From contig JAAFJU010000043.1 in assembly GCA_013298165.1 (NCBI GenBank), positions 1 through 33,097 of the forward strand: a stretch of DNA of 33,097 nt, given 5' to 3'. How positions within the stretch are numbered: the first letter of the stretch is position 1; every line of letters begins with the position of its first letter. This DNA is from Synechococcales cyanobacterium bin31.maxbin.ball.101. GTDB lineage: Bacteria; Cyanobacteriota; Cyanobacteriia; Leptolyngbyales; Leptolyngbyaceae. Positions 14,568-23,685 of the stretch are shown here, piece by piece. Under the pieces are notes generated by a model that had not been told where the DNA came from, did not search any database, and saw only the letters and a list, made by a program, of their open reading frames with translations. Position numbers and translations under genes: made by a program.

Positions 14568-14648
14568 CCCAGTTTTCTCCCAATACATTCCTTTACATAA
14601 TATTTAGCCTTCCCACTTCCACAATCTGACGCCACAGAAAATTCACTG

Positions 14649-14682
14649 AAAAACCCCTGGAAACTATAGTTTCCAGGGGTTT
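14649..14682 (-). terminator. intrinsic terminator of metK
   Basis: Bases 14651-14682 are a perfect 32-base palindrome (AAACCCCTGGAAACTA and its complement). On the minus strand the stem runs into TTTTTC, as expected for a terminator 46 bases past the metK stop. Confidence 0.75.
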
Positions 14683-14693
14683 CTAGTCTTAAA

Positions 14694-14718
14694 GCCCCCA
14701 AAATTGGGGGTTGGGGGC
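14694..14718. repeat. single C/G-run hairpin unit after metK
   Basis: GCCCCCAAAATTGGGGG plus TTGGGGGC matches the unit family found paired at 8291-8396. It sits between the metK stop and its terminator. Confidence 0.6.
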
Positions 14719-14728
14719 TTCTTATGTC

Positions 14729-15961
14729 TTAAGCGCCGACGAGCAATGCCGCTGCTTCTTTTTTGAGCAACTCAGCTTTGTCGGTCTTTTCCCAAGGAAG
14801 ATCTAGATCGTTCCGTCCGAAGTGACCATAGGCCGCCACGTCTTGGAAGAACCGACCACCCCGATCGCCCGGAAGATTCCGCAGGCCAAAGGTTTGGATA
14901 ATCCCTAAAGGACGGAGTTCGAAGTGTTTTTCAACCAAATCCGTCAGCTTGTCTTCGTCGATTTTGCCCGTGCCGAAGGTCTCAACCAAGAGACTCACCG
15001 GACGCGCCACACCGATCGCATAGCTGAGTTGGACTTCGCACTTGTCTGCTAAACCTGCAGCCACGATGTTTTTAGCCACGTGACGTGCGGCATAGGCAGC
15101 ACTGCGATCGACCTTTGTGGGATCCTTACCGGAGAACGCACCACCGCCATGACGGGAGTACCCACCGTAGGTGTCGATGATGATCTTACGACCCGTCAGA
15201 CCTGCATCCCCTTGAGGACCACCCACTACGAAAATGCCCGTGGGGTTCACGAGGAACTTAGTCGCGTCAGTGGGTTTGAGATCCAAATCGGCAAAGGATG
15301 GGATGACGACATATTGCATCAGGTCCGCTTTGATCTGCTCTTGAGTCACGCCAGGGTTGTGCTGGGTGGAAATCAAAATCGTGTCGATCGCGACGGGCTT
15401 ATTCCCTTCGTACTTGACGGTGACTTGCGTCTTACCGTCGGGACGGAGGTAGTTGACTTGGCCCGACTTCCGCACTTCAGAGAGCTTCCGCGCAATGCGG
15501 TTAGCCAAGCTGATGGGCAGGGGCATGAGTTCAGGGGTCTCGTTACAAGCAAACCCGAACATGATGCCTTGGTCGCCTGCACCTGTCTTATCCAGTTCTT
15601 CAGAACTGAGTTCGACGCGGGTTTCAGAGGCGCTATCGACACCTTGGGCGATGTCGGGGGACTGTTCATCGAGGGCGACGAGCACGGCACAACTGTCAGA
15701 TGCAAAACCATTGTCTGCAATGGTGTAACCAATTTCAGCCAACTTAGCCCGTGCTAATTTGATGAAATTTACATCTGCTTTGGTGGTGATTTCGCCTGTG
15801 ATCAGAACGAGTCCCGTGTTGACGACGACTTCCGCTGCCACCCGACTCGCGGGATCCTGCGCTAGCAATGCGTCCAAAATGGTATCCGAGATTTGATCGC
15901 AAACCTTATCAGGATGCCCCTCTGTAACTGATTCAGAGGTGAAAAAATATTGACGTGGCAA
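14729..15961 (-). CDS. metK: S-adenosylmethionine synthetase
   Basis: MetK makes SAM from methionine and ATP. The protein opens with [20 protein letters not shown], the ATP-binding start of the family. It also contains [20 protein letters not shown] and [20 protein letters not shown] (P-loop-like segment), followed by [14 protein letters not shown]. The length of 410 residues is normal and all three repeated domains are present. The start codon is TTG at 15961, with GAGAGG eight bases upstream. No ATG fits better, because family members begin right before the FTSES motif. The region upstream (15962-16190) shows no riboswitch fold that I recognise. SAM from this enzyme also feeds the radical SAM and TcmP proteins in this window. 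Confidence 0.97.
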   Translation of the reverse strand: MPRQYFFTSESVTEGHPDKVCDQISDTILDALLAQDPASRVAAEVVVNTGLVLITGEITTKADVNFIKLARAKLAEIGYTIADNGFASDSCAVLVALDEQSPDIAQGVDSASETRVELSSEELDKTGAGDQGIMFGFACNETPELMPLPISLANRIARKLSEVRKSGQVNYLRPDGKTQVTVKYEGNKPVAIDTILISTQHNPGVTQEQIKADLMQYVVIPSFADLDLKPTDATKFLVNPTGIFVVGGPQGDAGLTGRKIIIDTYGGYSRHGGGAFSGKDPTKVDRSAAYAARHVAKNIVAAGLADKCEVQLSYAIGVARPVSLLVETFGTGKIDEDKLTDLVEKHFELRPLGIIQTFGLRNLPGDRGGRFFQDVAAYGHFGRNDLDLPWEKTDKAELLKKEAAALLVGA

Positions 15962-16190
15962 GGACTTACCCTCTCTAATAGCTCGTTTGAGTCATGAAAA
16001 ATAAGCGGTGTCGATCGTACCAGGTTGCGGCACAGTCCTGACGTGCAGGGCCAGAACGATCGCCTAGACGATTAACTATAGGAATTTAGATGCTTAAAAA
16101 TTCGTATCGCTGCATATCCTAGCAATTCTACGGATCATTTTGTACCGAATGGGTCAAACTTTATTCCTTCTTTTTCTGCAAAGATGGCAA

Positions 16191-16859
16191 TTACTGAGGA
16201 GGATGCAGTTGGGGGTGACGTTCGTGGAAGTAGATGGCGGCTTGGGTCCGATCGCGCAAACCCAGACGGGCGAGGAGGTTTGTGATGTGGTTTTTGACGG
16301 TTTTTTCGGAAATGTAGAGCTTTTGGGCGATTTCGCGGTTGCTGGATCCCTGGGCGATCAGTTGAAGGATTTCCTGTTCGCGGGGGGTTAGATCGGAGTC
16401 TGGGGGGATGGGGAGTGATGGGGTGGGAGGGTTTTCGGGAGTAGGTCTGGTGGTTTGGATGAGTTTTTGGGCAAGTCCGGGGGAGAGTTGGGTGTAGCCT
16501 TTGTGGATCAGTTGGATGGCTTGGACGAGTTCTTCGGCGGGGGTGTCTTTGAGGAGGTAGCCTGCGGCTCCGGCTTGGAGAGCGCGGGAGACATATTCGG
16601 TGTCGTCGAAGGTGGTGAGGATGAGGATTTTGGTGGAGGGGTGGAGGGGGACGATCGCTCCTGTGGCTGCAACACCGTCCATGATGGGCATTCGGATGTC
16701 CATGAGGATCACGTCGGCGGTGATGGTTTTGAGGAGGTCGATCGCGGTTTCGCCATTTTCGGCTTCGCCGACGATTTCGAGATCGGGTTCAGGTTTCAGC
16801 AGGGCGCGGAGTCCTCGGCGGATGAGGGGTTGATCGTCTACTAGGAGAATGCGGATCAT
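16191..16859 (-). CDS. NarL/LuxR-type response regulator
   Basis: The receiver domain (residues 1-120) has the acidic pair D8-D9, the phospho-acceptor D54 in ILMDIRMPIMDG and the conserved Lys in GYLLKDTPAEE. A proline-rich linker leads to a LuxR-type helix-turn-helix near residues 150-210 (DLTPREQEILQLIAQGSSNR, then EIAQKLYISEKTVKNHI). It should bind DNA as a dimer when phosphorylated. The kinase gene lies just upstream on the same strand and ends 65 bases before this start, so they form a two-component pair. I use the ATG at 16859 (222 residues); the longer frame runs into the repeat at 16895-16955. The target genes are unknown. Confidence 0.93.
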   Translation of the reverse strand: MIRILLVDDQPLIRRGLRALLKPEPDLEIVGEAENGETAIDLLKTITADVILMDIRMPIMDGVAATGAIVPLHPSTKILILTTFDDTEYVSRALQAGAAGYLLKDTPAEELVQAIQLIHKGYTQLSPGLAQKLIQTTRPTPENPPTPSLPIPPDSDLTPREQEILQLIAQGSSNREIAQKLYISEKTVKNHITNLLARLGLRDRTQAAIYFHERHPQLHPPQ

Positions 16860-16894
16860 GGGAATTGTGAAGGTTGAAGTGTGAATGTTGTCGT

Positions 16895-16955
16895 GGGCTT
16901 CGACTCCGCTCAGCCCACTAGACACTAAGTCGAGGACTGAGCGGAGTCGAAGTCC
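16895..16955. repeat. REPIN-like paired repeat, TTCGACTCCGCTCAG family
   Basis: Two inverted units lie at 16895-16916 and 16934-16955. Each has the core TTCGACTCCGCTCAG or its complement and closes its own small stem. The left unit closes with GGGCT/AGCCC, the right with GGACT/AGTCC. The right unit lies inside the histidine kinase gene and encodes its last residues. The same element occurs at 27487-27541. Confidence 0.8.
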
Positions 16956-18220
16956 GGCAAAGGAAACTGAACCCGTATGCTACAACCCCGATCGATCGCG
17001 CTCACAATCTCAACGGTCCCATCCAACGCCTGAACCCGTTCCTCAATGCCCTGAAGTCCAAACCCACTGCGAGTCTGCGATCGGACAAACCCCACCCCAT
17101 CATCCCGAATCGTCAGGACCAAACCCGGATTTGAGGCTGAGGTCAGAGAAATCCAAACCTCACGAGCCTGAGCGTATTTTGAGATGTTGGTTAGGGCTTC
17201 TTGGATGATGCGGTATGTGGCGATTTTTAGGGATTCGGGGAGGGTTGAGATATCTAGCGACACTTCAAAACTTGGCACAATTTGGGACGATCGGGACCAG
17301 TCTTGCAACAGCAGTTCGATCGCTTTATCCAACGGCTGGGATTTTAACGGGTCTTCCGATCGCAGCGTCTTCACCGAATCTCGCACGGCCTGCAATGTTT
17401 CGGATCCCAGGCGTTTGGCTTCTCGCAATAAATCCGTCGCTTCTTCGGGATCGCTCTTCAACAGCCGCAGCGCCGCCTCAAGGTGAATATTGGAAGCCGT
17501 CAGAGAATGACCCAGCGCATCATGGATCTCGCGGGAAATCCGGTTTCGTTCTTGCAGGGTGGCTGTGGCTTCTGCCTTCAGGGCATACTCTCGCAAACGG
17601 GTGTTCGCGATCGCCAGCGCTTCCCGGTTTCGTCGTTCCGCCACTAACGACGCAATCAACACCTGCACAAACAACAGCACCAACCCCAACAGCAAAATAC
17701 TACTCAACGACGAAGTCCAAAGCCGAGACGTAATCGGATCGACCCCCTCTGGCGCGATCGTCTCTGGCGAAACCCCGAGCCGAGCCGCCCGACGAAGAGC
17801 CATCTGCTCTAAGCGCGGCAATCGAAACGTCATCAAATAATAAACCTGCGCCCCCGCCCCCATCAAAAATGTCAGCCCCGCAATCCCCCAAGACAGCAAC
17901 GGTTCAAACAACACCCCACAGCGCAGCACCACCACAATACAAAGCAGCGGCAAAAGCTGTAACCCCGTACAAAAAGCCGCGATCGCCAACAACCCCAACA
18001 GCAACGCCCCATAACCCAAGCGCTGAAACCGCTCTTGCCCCGGCGATCGAAAACTCAACAGCACAAAAATCAAAACGATCGTCAAATTCCACAAAGGCGC
18101 ATGGGGCATCCCGCGCATCAACCGAAACGGAGGAACCCGCACGACTTCACCCACGGCACAAAGCGCCAGCAAACACCATTCAAACTGCAACAAAAACCGA
18201 AACGGATGCTTCATCACCAT
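16925..18220 (-). CDS. NarL-family sensor histidine kinase (HisKA_3)
   Basis: The N-terminal ~190 residues hold about six hydrophobic segments (for example LWNLTIVLIFVLLSF and ILLLGLVLLFVQVLIASLVA), so the sensor sits in the membrane. A short helix leads to the HisKA_3 phospho-acceptor His233 in ERNRISREIHDALGHSLTAS. The ATPase part has the N box IIQEALTNISKYAQA, the G1 box IRDDGVGF and the G2-like GFGLQGIEERV. It would phosphorylate the response regulator encoded next. The signal is unknown; no periplasmic sensor domain is evident. The C-terminal tail FDSAQSST is encoded by one arm of the repeat at 16895-16955. The start is the ATG at 18220; an ATG two codons later is possible. Length is 431 residues. 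Confidence 0.93.
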   Translation of the reverse strand: MVMKHPFRFLLQFEWCLLALCAVGEVVRVPPFRLMRGMPHAPLWNLTIVLIFVLLSFRSPGQERFQRLGYGALLLGLLAIAAFCTGLQLLPLLCIVVVLRCGVLFEPLLSWGIAGLTFLMGAGAQVYYLMTFRLPRLEQMALRRAARLGVSPETIAPEGVDPITSRLWTSSLSSILLLGLVLLFVQVLIASLVAERRNREALAIANTRLREYALKAEATATLQERNRISREIHDALGHSLTASNIHLEAALRLLKSDPEEATDLLREAKRLGSETLQAVRDSVKTLRSEDPLKSQPLDKAIELLLQDWSRSSQIVPSFEVSLDISTLPESLKIATYRIIQEALTNISKYAQAREVWISLTSASNPGLVLTIRDDGVGFVRSQTRSGFGLQGIEERVQALDGTVEIVSAIDRGCSIRVQFPLPDFDSAQSST

Positions 18221-18231
18221 AATGCTTCAAA

Positions 18232-18260
18232 GCCCCCCAGAATTGGGGGGTTGGGGGGCC
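18232..18260. repeat. single C/G-run hairpin unit between ftsI and the kinase gene
   Basis: GCCCCCCAGAATTGGGGGG followed by TTGGGGGGCC matches the unit at 8370-8394 almost exactly. It occupies the short gap after the ftsI stop and may stabilise or end the ftsI transcript. Confidence 0.6.
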
Positions 18261-18267
18261 AACGTCT

Positions 18268-20028
18268 CTAAGGATCAGGCTTACTCGGCGGCACCTGTTC
18301 AATTCCCGCCACCACCTTGATTACCTCGCTCACGATCGGAGCCGCCGTCGTCCCCCCATACGCTTGCCCCTGAGGCTCATCCAACACCGACAGCACCACA
18401 TAACGCGGATTATCCACCGGGAAAATCCCGACAAAACTCGTAATAAACCGATAGGTCGAGTAGCCACCGCCTTCCGTTGCCTTTTGAGCGGTCCCAGTTT
18501 TCCCTGCGACACGATACCCCGGAACCTGAGCGGCCTTACCCGTCCCACTATCCACAACCGCCTCCATCATCCGCAAAATAGCCTTCGTGTTTTTGGGTGA
18601 AAAGACCTGCTTTGGCATCGACTGCTTCGGTTGCCAGAACGGTCGTCCCTGACCATCGTAAAGACCTTTCACCACATGGGGCGTCACCATTTTTCCGCCA
18701 TTCGCCAGCATGGAATGCAACTTCGCCAACTGAATTGGGGTCATCGAAAACCCTTGTCCAAAGGAGGTCGTCGCCACTTCGATCGGCGACGTCATATAGG
18801 TCTGCCGAGGCTTAATGTAACCCTGCGCCTCAAACGGCAAATCAACCCCCGTATACTGACCCAACCCAATGCGCTCCAGCCAACTGTAGTAAACCGACGG
18901 CTTCATGGTTTGGGCGATGCGGACCATGCCGACGTTGCTGGAATACCGCATGATATCCGTCAAACCGATCGACCCTCTAGCAGCATTATCCGAGTTATTG
19001 ATCGGCCAACCTTCGATCATCAGACTACCAGAATCGTAAAAATAATCGTCTAACTTGATCGTGCCTGCTTCAAGGGCGATCGCCACATTCAAGGGTTTAA
19101 ACGTCGATCCCGGTTCATACAAATCTGTCAAACCCCAATTTTTCAAGGCTGCAAGATCTTTGACCTTCCAATATTCATTCGGATCAAAGGTCGGATTCGT
19201 CACCATGGACAGAATCGCGCCATCATTGGCATCCATGACAATGACGAGACCCCGTTTTGCACCGAAGCTAGAAACTTGGCGATTGACGATATCTTGAATG
19301 GCGCGTTGCATCCGACTGTCGATCGTCAACTGCAACCGCTGATCATCCTGATACACAAACCCATTGGGCACCCCATCCGGCAAGATCGTTCCGCCCCCTG
19401 TTTTGTTGAGGCGCACGGATTTTTCTTGAGGTTTCAGAAGATGTTCGTAGGTCGTTTCGATGCCGCCTTGGCTTTGCTTTTGGAGATCCACATAGCCAAT
19501 GATATTGGCCAGAAGCTCCTGCTGGGGATAGACCCGCCGGGATGAAGGAATAAAATCAATGCCATCAATCCGCAGATCTTTAATCCGTTGGGCGGTGTTT
19601 TCTTCGAGTTGCTCGGTGAGCTTGATCCCCGTCTTGCTGGCGTCAAACTTCTTTTGCAGGTCTTCTGGTTTTTGGTTGACCAGCGGTGCGATCAGTTTGG
19701 CCACATCCGAATTACTCTGACGATCGAAATACCGAGGATGCACAAAAACGGTGTAAACCTGCTCATCGATCGCGATCGCATTACCATTGCGATCGACCAC
19801 GGGCCGCCGAGGAGAAAAAGGTTTTAACAGCGTCGTCTGCTGCTGCTTCGCACGGGTTAAGAGATCCGATGCCTGCAACACCTGAAGCCTCAAAAGATTC
19901 AGCCCCAGCAGCGTACATCCCCCCAACAAAACCATCCAAACCAGTCGCAGGCGAAAAAGAGACGGTTTGGCTTCGGGGACTTGGGTACGAGTGCGGCGAC
20001 GGGGAAATTCAGATTGACGACGGGCCAT
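18268..20028 (-). CDS. ftsI: peptidoglycan D,D-transpeptidase FtsI (class B PBP3)
   Basis: This divisome enzyme cross-links septal peptidoglycan. One N-terminal membrane segment (residues ~28-50) anchors it with the catalytic part in the periplasm. The penicillin-binding motifs are all present: S308-x-x-K311 in EPGSTFKPLN, S363-S364-N365 in RYSSNVGM and KTG at residues 510-512. The dimerisation/pedestal domain is seen at PFSPRRPVVDRNGNAIAI. Length is 586 residues, normal for cyanobacteria. The start ATG at 20028 has GGAG eight bases upstream. It lies 12 bases after the stop of the FtsL-like gene, so the two form an operon. Confidence 0.95.
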   Translation of the reverse strand: MARRQSEFPRRRTRTQVPEAKPSLFRLRLVWMVLLGGCTLLGLNLLRLQVLQASDLLTRAKQQQTTLLKPFSPRRPVVDRNGNAIAIDEQVYTVFVHPRYFDRQSNSDVAKLIAPLVNQKPEDLQKKFDASKTGIKLTEQLEENTAQRIKDLRIDGIDFIPSSRRVYPQQELLANIIGYVDLQKQSQGGIETTYEHLLKPQEKSVRLNKTGGGTILPDGVPNGFVYQDDQRLQLTIDSRMQRAIQDIVNRQVSSFGAKRGLVIVMDANDGAILSMVTNPTFDPNEYWKVKDLAALKNWGLTDLYEPGSTFKPLNVAIALEAGTIKLDDYFYDSGSLMIEGWPINNSDNAARGSIGLTDIMRYSSNVGMVRIAQTMKPSVYYSWLERIGLGQYTGVDLPFEAQGYIKPRQTYMTSPIEVATTSFGQGFSMTPIQLAKLHSMLANGGKMVTPHVVKGLYDGQGRPFWQPKQSMPKQVFSPKNTKAILRMMEAVVDSGTGKAAQVPGYRVAGKTGTAQKATEGGGYSTYRFITSFVGIFPVDNPRYVVLSVLDEPQGQAYGGTTAAPIVSEVIKVVAGIEQVPPSKPDP

Positions 20029-20040
20029 GGGTTCACTCCA

Positions 20041-20634
20041 CTAGTATCCGATCGGAGTGATGGGTTTTGCCTTGGGATCAACGGTGCTGCGAGTCGGCAA
20101 GGCACTGCGAAGGGGAGCGGGCGGAATTACGACAATATGCTCGGCATTACGGGGCACGAGACCATATTGCTTGGGATCATTGTGGCGGGCGATGTCATTT
20201 TTCATCAGTTCGCTGCTTTTCAGCAATTGTCGCTCATCCCGTCGCAGCGTGTTGAGACGATTGAAATTGCTCCCCCATAGCTGCTGAGAATAGACCGCCC
20301 AGCCATAGGTCGCCACTGCGGCACTGACCAAGCCAAATGCCACCATCAAAGAGGCTTTTTCCGTTTGTTTCAATAGTCGGAGCCAGCCTGGAAGGGGCAT
20401 CCGATCGGGCATCGCCTGTAGGGTCGTACGGGAATTTCTAGGGGCGAAGGGAGTCGGTCTTGAGGCACTAGAATTGACCGATCGCATCCCCGGCTTTTTC
20501 AGGGGAATCGGAGACATCGCCGCCGATCGGCTCTTGCGAAGCGCTTGACTAGGCTGGCCAGGACGATCGGATCGCACAGGTCGGAAATTAGTGCTGCGGG
20601 AAACAGCACGACGAGAGTTAGAAGAAGCAACCAT
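20041..20634 (-). CDS. bitopic FtsL-like protein upstream of ftsI
   Basis: The first ~85 residues are basic, Ser/Pro/Arg-rich and probably disordered in the cytoplasm. One membrane segment follows at about residues 93-115 (ASLMVAFGLVSAAVATYGWA), then a short charged helix (FNRLNTLRRDERQLLKSSEL). The tail is Pro-rich and periplasmic. Position (12 bases before ftsI) and topology (N-in bitopic with a juxtamembrane coil) match FtsL, whose sequence is very poorly conserved. Cyanobacterial FtsL is usually not annotated. The FtsL assignment is inference from layout, not from sequence similarity. Confidence 0.6.
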   Translation of the reverse strand: MVASSNSRRAVSRSTNFRPVRSDRPGQPSQALRKSRSAAMSPIPLKKPGMRSVNSSASRPTPFAPRNSRTTLQAMPDRMPLPGWLRLLKQTEKASLMVAFGLVSAAVATYGWAVYSQQLWGSNFNRLNTLRRDERQLLKSSELMKNDIARHNDPKQYGLVPRNAEHIVVIPPAPLRSALPTRSTVDPKAKPITPIGY

Positions 20635-20847
20635 ACAAACCTGTCAGCAGCAAAGAGGGCGATCAGGACGCTTGAGACCAAACGTTCACGGCTAGAGTGA
20701 AAATACACAGGGACAGTGAAAAACAGTGTAACCGGAGAGTCTCTCTTTGCGATCGGAAGTTTGATATTTTTTTAGAAGCTGGATCCACACATCTAGTCTA
20801 GTTTAACCCAAATTAATCCAAAACTCCTCTCCATCTAGCGTCAGAGG

Positions 20848-23685
20848 TCAGGATTTAGACGATCGTCCCCCCTGAGCAGCAGGCAGCATCAGGCGCGTCA
20901 TAATGCGACCGTCCTCTAAACGGCTCAGGGTCAGTTCCGAACCCATCGCCCGCAAAATCTCTTTGCAGATGGCAAGGTGCATTCCGGGAGGCTGATTCAA
21001 CAGACTGGGAGCGAGGGGATCATTGGGCTGAGAGGCTTCTAGCTCTTTGATCAGGCGGGGTTCGATCGTGCCATCGTCGGTAATGGCGACTTCGACCCAG
21101 CGGGGATCGGACTGACGGCACCAGATGTCGATGCGCTTGCCCGGTTCCGATCGTAAGCCCGCAATAGAAATGACTTCATAGAACACCATTTCTAATTTAT
21201 TCATATCCCCGACAATGATCGGATTGCTGTCTTGGTGAACTTGGGACCAGAGCTGACGCTGCTTGAGCAGGGCATCGGCGCGATCGATCGATCGACGCAG
21301 CACTCCCAGCAGCGGGACCGATTCCTGACGGTACTGCATCTGCCACACTTCATTCAGCAGCGTGGATTGCACAGGCATCATGGCATCGGCGATTTGGCGC
21401 AGGATTTGCTGGTTGCGGGTGGCGGCGAGGGCATCTTGGGTGGCAGGTTTGGACACCTCCACGAGTCGCTGCACCCCAATTTGGACGCTGCGATGCAGTT
21501 CTTCGAGATGGCGGTGCTTATACCAACTGATCTGTTCGAGCTTTAGCCGTTCGGATTGCAGGGCGGATTCTAGTTTGAGATGACGACGGGCTGCTGCAAG
21601 CTGACTGGCCAAGACACTGAGGGTATTGAGCGCCTTTTCATCCCAGACCCGCTCTTCTTTGAGCGCTAGACAAAGTAATCCCGTGGATTCATCGTCGGGA
21701 TGGGTGCGCAGGGCGATCGCGACGATTTGGCTCATGCCTTGGGCGTTTAACCACTGGCGGGTTTCCCCAGGGATTTGCTGGGGCGCGAAGATCAGCACCG
21801 AGTTATTTTCCTGGGCCATGCGAATCAGCGGATCCGCATGAACCGAGACTTTGGTATTGGGCAGCAGGAGATACTGGCGGTCCATAATTTCCGGCAAGAC
21901 CAGACGACCTGTGCGCCGACCGGGAAACCAGGACACCAGGAACGAAAGCGGCGCTTTGAGAACCTGGGCGATCGATCGCAGGGCCACCTGTTCCAGTTCA
22001 TCAATGGAGTCACTGCGCTGAATCATCTGAATGGCGCGCTGGGTGTTCTGGTGGAGCTGGGCCTCTTGCTCAACTTGGCGCTGAAGTTGCCACTGATTCA
22101 AAATCACGCCGAGTTGCTGGGCGACGAGTTGCACCAGATGGGCTTCGGAGGCCGTCCAGGCTCGGGGCGTCTCGTGACAAACCAGGAGCAATCCCTCCAG
22201 ACGATGGCCGGGACAAGTGGTGGTCAACAGAACCGATCGCACCCCCAAATCCCACAGCGCACTGCGCCAATTGCCCAACCGCAGGTCATCTTCAAGATCT
22301 TCAATAGGAATGCCCTGACTACTCCGCTCCACCAGTTGCAGATCCATGTCATTCAAAGGGGGCAACTGAAGCAAGGTATTGCGACGGCTGCGGGGCTGAT
22401 GCTGGTAACAGACTTCAAAGGTTCCCGTGGCGCGATCGTAGAGGACGACCATAAAGCGCTCGACCTTGAGCCGTTCGGTCAGGAGTTCCGCCGATCGGGT
22501 CAGGGTGACTTTCCAGTCTTCAGAGCTATAGAGCGATCGGGCGATTTCCGCCGTAATCGACTGGTCTAGCTGCGTCTGCTGGATAATGGACTCCATCTCT
22601 TCTAAAGGAGCCAAGAGCGAAATCAACTGTCCAGCCCCACGCAGGTATTGCTTTTCCTCTTCTTGCCAAATACGCGGCTCATTGCCTTCGATCGCCAGAA
22701 AGCCCAGCAACTGGTTTTGATACAAAATGGGGGCGGCGAGGAGAGACCTGGCCCGAATGATCTGCATCAAGCGCGAGGTGGCATCGGCCCGCAGTGAACT
22801 CTGGGATTCCCCGATCGCCACCACTTGGTCTTGAATAAGCTGCTGATAAAAACTATTGATTTCCTGGGCCGTGATGCCAGAGGCGGGGGAGGTATTGTCG
22901 AGTAAGCCCTTCGATCGGGGCGCTTGGTTGGTCAGCCGACGCCAAAAGTAGCGCTTCTCCGGCTCAAACCAGTACAGACTCGTCCTTGCAGGCGTTAGGA
23001 AACGCTGGGCTTCCTCAATGATCGCCTCCAATCTGCGTCCGAAGTTGGGTAAGGTGCGGACGAGTTCTAGATGGCTGAGGAGGGGTTTATCGGGTCGTTT
23101 TTGCTGCTGTCGCTGCCATTCCTGTTCGATTTGGCCGAGGGAGGCGGCAAAGGCTCCAAGCACAATATTAAGGGCGGCTTTTTCTGGCGTCCCAGGGAAG
23201 GTCCCCCAGCGCTGTGAACCCAGGACTAGGATCCCTAAGCACCGATCGCGGTGACACATGGGAAAGATCATGGTCCCTTGAATGTCATACTTCTGAGCGA
23301 TTTTTCGCCATTCGCCCGCTCGCATTTCCTGCCGCAGATCAGCCAGGGCCAAGGGCCGCTGCTGAATCACCACCTGCTCTAGAATATCGCCGGACAGCAG
23401 GGGCATTTTGTGGTGCAAGACATCATTGCGACCGGAGGTCGTCCCAGTCATCGGGCCATTTTTCGGCTCAGGCAAAAATCCACCCTTACCTAGGATGCGG
23501 TGATCGACCCGATCGTAAAGACCCAGCCAGATCAAGCCATACTCTTGCTGAAACGCCGTCTTGAGATAGCTGAGCAGCGCCTCAATCAGAAGGCCGTCAG
23601 TTTCTGCTTCCCGCAGGGTCTGGAGGACTTGGCCCAACAAAATGAGGCTATGTTCTTGTAGGTTTGGCTCTTTGAGAGGACCCAT
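20848..23685 (-). CDS. multi-GAF sensor protein with degenerate histidine-kinase end
   Basis: This protein of about 945 residues has no membrane segment. I see four GAF-like domains in a row. One starts near LLIEALLSYLKTAFQQEYGL, a second is around LLAAPILYQNQLLGFLAIEG, a third around VERFMVVLYDRATGTFEVCY and GVRSVLLTTTCPGHRLEGLL, and a fourth follows LEQVALRSIAQVLKAPLSFL. A helical segment, SWYKHRHLEELHRSVQIGVQ, may be the dimerisation region. The end (VEVAITDDGTIEPRLIKELE, then GMHLAICKEILRAMGSELTL) resembles a HATPase_c fold, but the N and G boxes are weak. No bilin-binding Cys context is certain. I take the ATG at 23685, where the first recognisable helix starts, over the open-frame start at 23817. 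The signal and output are unknown. Confidence 0.82.
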   Translation of the reverse strand: MGPLKEPNLQEHSLILLGQVLQTLREAETDGLLIEALLSYLKTAFQQEYGLIWLGLYDRVDHRILGKGGFLPEPKNGPMTGTTSGRNDVLHHKMPLLSGDILEQVVIQQRPLALADLRQEMRAGEWRKIAQKYDIQGTMIFPMCHRDRCLGILVLGSQRWGTFPGTPEKAALNIVLGAFAASLGQIEQEWQRQQQKRPDKPLLSHLELVRTLPNFGRRLEAIIEEAQRFLTPARTSLYWFEPEKRYFWRRLTNQAPRSKGLLDNTSPASGITAQEINSFYQQLIQDQVVAIGESQSSLRADATSRLMQIIRARSLLAAPILYQNQLLGFLAIEGNEPRIWQEEEKQYLRGAGQLISLLAPLEEMESIIQQTQLDQSITAEIARSLYSSEDWKVTLTRSAELLTERLKVERFMVVLYDRATGTFEVCYQHQPRSRRNTLLQLPPLNDMDLQLVERSSQGIPIEDLEDDLRLGNWRSALWDLGVRSVLLTTTCPGHRLEGLLLVCHETPRAWTASEAHLVQLVAQQLGVILNQWQLQRQVEQEAQLHQNTQRAIQMIQRSDSIDELEQVALRSIAQVLKAPLSFLVSWFPGRRTGRLVLPEIMDRQYLLLPNTKVSVHADPLIRMAQENNSVLIFAPQQIPGETRQWLNAQGMSQIVAIALRTHPDDESTGLLCLALKEERVWDEKALNTLSVLASQLAAARRHLKLESALQSERLKLEQISWYKHRHLEELHRSVQIGVQRLVEVSKPATQDALAATRNQQILRQIADAMMPVQSTLLNEVWQMQYRQESVPLLGVLRRSIDRADALLKQRQLWSQVHQDSNPIIVGDMNKLEMVFYEVISIAGLRSEPGKRIDIWCRQSDPRWVEVAITDDGTIEPRLIKELEASQPNDPLAPSLLNQPPGMHLAICKEILRAMGSELTLSRLEDGRIMTRLMLPAAQGGRSSKS

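Noticed and set aside
15962-16190. Possible SAM-responsive riboswitch before metK
   Set aside because: I could not find a conserved SAM-riboswitch core or a terminator/anti-terminator pair; only a normal ribosome binding site is evident.
21775-22569. Plus-strand open frame (264 codons) inside the GAF sensor gene
   Set aside because: It is antisense to a clear multi-GAF protein, rich in His/Gln/Arg as expected of a shadow frame.
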